A stretch of DNA of 13,329 nucleotides, from contig JAFPQL010000072.1 in assembly GCA_017414145.1 (NCBI GenBank), forward strand, positions 1 to 13,329, read 5' to 3'. Position numbers and translations under genes: made by a program. The DNA is from Oscillospiraceae bacterium. GTDB lineage: Bacteria; Bacillota_A; Clostridia; Oscillospirales; Ruminococcaceae. Shown one piece after another: positions 12,170 through 13,329 of this stretch (positions are counted from its first letter, which is position 1; each line of letters starts with the position of its first letter). A model generated the notes under the pieces. That model searched no databases and was not told the DNA's origin. It was given only the letters and a program-made list of their open reading frames with translations.

Positions 12170-13329
12170 TTCAGCGCCTCGCGGGTGTAGTCGAGCAGGC
12201 CGCCGGCCAGCATGATATCCTTGGTTCTGCCGGTCAGCTCGCAGAGCACCGGAATCTCCGCGCCGCTGGTCTTGTTGACGACCGTCAGCTCGGTCTTTCC
12301 GTCCTCGACGGCCTTTCTGACACCGCTGAGCACAAGCTGATCGCCCTGTGCGATCTTGTCATAGTCCGCCTCATTGACGAAGGTCAGCGGCAGAATGCCG
12401 GCATTGATGAGATTTGCGCGGTGAATGCGGGCAAAGGACTTGACCAGCACCGCCTTGACGCCGAGATAGAGCGGAGCGAGTGCCGCGTGCTCACGGGACG
12501 AGCCCTGACCGTAGTTCGCACCGCCGACGATGATGCTCTGGCCGAGCGCCTTGGCGCGCTTCGGGAACTCCTCGTCACAGACGGCGAAGCAGTACTCGGA
12601 AATCTTCGGAATATTGGAGCGCAGCGGCAGAATCTTCGCGCCTGCCGGCATGATGTGGTCGGTCGTGATGTTGTCGCCGACCTTCAGAGAGACCGGTGCG
12701 TCAATGGTCTCCAGCAGCGGGTGCGTCTCCGGATACGGCTTGATGTTCGGTCCGCGGAGAATCTCCACGCTGTCCATGTCGGCTTCGTCCGCCGGCAGCG
12801 TGACCATGTTGTCGTTGATCGTAAAGACATCCGGCAGCGGGAACTCCGGCATATCGCCGAGCGTGCGCGGGTCGGTCAGATAGCCGGTCAGCGCGGAGGC
12901 TGCGGCCGTCTCCGGGGAGACGAGGTAGATCTGACCGTCCTTTGTGCCGGAACGGCCTTCAAAGTTGCGGTTGAAGGTGCGGAGCGAGATACCGCCGGAA
13001 TTCGGCGACTGTCCCATGCCGATGCAGGGGCCGCAGGCCGATTCGAGAATTCTCGCGCCCGCGTCGATCATGTCGCCGAGACATCCGTTTGCCGCCAGCA
13101 TATTGAGCACCTGCTTGGAGCCCGGCGCGATGGCGAGCGAAACATCCGGATGCACGGTCTTGCCCTTCAGAATATATGCGACCTTCATCATGTCCAGCAG
13201 CGAGGAATTCGTGCAGGAGCCGATGCAGACCTGCCCGACCTTCATTCCGGCAAGCCGCGACACCGGCACGACCTTGTCTGGGCGGTGCGGGCAGGCGGCG
13301 AGAGGCACGAGGGACGAGAGGTTGATCTC
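12166..13329 (-). CDS. acn: Aconitate hydratase, C-terminal 387 residues (5' end beyond the window)
   Basis: The frame is open to the right edge (reads EINLSSLVPLAACPHRPDKV at the start of the visible part), so the gene begins outside the window. Aconitase interconverts citrate and isocitrate with a [4Fe-4S] cluster. The three cluster cysteines are visible in CIGSCTNSS and ESACGPCIG. The C-terminal swivel domain has DNITTDHIMPAGAKILPLRS and GGANYGQGSSREHAAL, which carry substrate-binding Ser and Arg. The layout resembles the mitochondrial-type aconitases of clostridia, usually about 640 aa or longer, so a bit more than half is present. It heads the visible part of the acn-orf-icd-rex unit; its promoter is outside. 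Confidence 0.95.
   Translation of the reverse strand, partial: EINLSSLVPLAACPHRPDKVVPVSRLAGMKVGQVCIGSCTNSSLLDMMKVAYILKGKTVHPDVSLAIAPGSKQVLNMLAANGCLGDMIDAGARILESACGPCIGMGQSPNSGGISLRTFNRNFEGRSGTKDGQIYLVSPETAAASALTGYLTDPRTLGDMPEFPLPDVFTINDNMVTLPADEADMDSVEILRGPNIKPYPETHPLLETIDAPVSLKVGDNITTDHIMPAGAKILPLRSNIPKISEYCFAVCDEEFPKRAKALGQSIIVGGANYGQGSSREHAALAPLYLGVKAVLVKSFARIHRANLINAGILPLTFVNEADYDKIAQGDQLVLSGVRKAVEDGKTELTVVNKTSGAEIPVLCELTGRTKDIMLAGGLLDYTREALK

Overview
The window comes from a GC-rich (roughly 60% by eye) low-GC-phylum-type Gram-positive anaerobe, most likely a Ruminococcus-like member of the Oscillospiraceae/Ruminococcaceae. The pointers are a secreted protein with Thr-rich linkers, a cohesin-like module and a C-terminal type I dockerin; a yabP-yabQ-divIC-yabR cluster as in endospore-forming Firmicutes; a Rex redox repressor; and Firmicutes-style AGGAGG ribosome sites and TTGACA/TATAAT promoters. 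This is inference from gene content; there is no rRNA in the window. Every gene I can support lies on the minus strand, so the map is read from right to left.

Right to left: (1) 13329-10025, a probable operon: the C-terminal part of aconitase, a 66-aa two-helix membrane protein translationally coupled to it, NADP-type isocitrate dehydrogenase, and Rex. Together the enzymes convert citrate to 2-oxoglutarate, the oxidative half-TCA route to glutamate, and Rex senses NADH/NAD+. (2) 9969-7231, a 912-aa secreted multimodular protein with a cohesin-like module and a dockerin, a candidate cellulosome-type adaptor; a strong hairpin follows it. (3) 7108-5469, the sporulation/division cluster yabP, yabQ (4-nt overlap), divIC and an S1-domain yabR-like gene. 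A very good sigma-A promoter lies across the yabQ stop codon, separating a probably sporulation-timed yabPQ unit from a vegetative divIC-yabR unit; a terminator follows yabR. (4) 5338-3102, an ElaA-like acetyltransferase, a CPBP-type membrane protein whose catalytic motifs are degenerate, and the tRNA deaminase tadA. (5) 2851-444, an extended-SDR NAD-dependent epimerase/dehydratase with an excellent promoter, then a terminator and hairpin region, then a ROK-like sugar kinase with an unusual N-terminal extension. (6) 375-1, the start of an AT-rich gene of unknown function (about 39% GC by hand count), unlike everything else here and cut by the window edge.

Most of the window is ordinary core-genome content. 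The parts that deserve a second look are the AT-rich edge gene, the cohesin-plus-dockerin protein, the catalytically degenerate CPBP protein, the extended ROK protein with a terminator directly before its start, and the promoter arrangement of the yabPQ/divIC cluster. I found no CRISPR array, tRNA, rRNA, insertion sequence or recognisable defence system.
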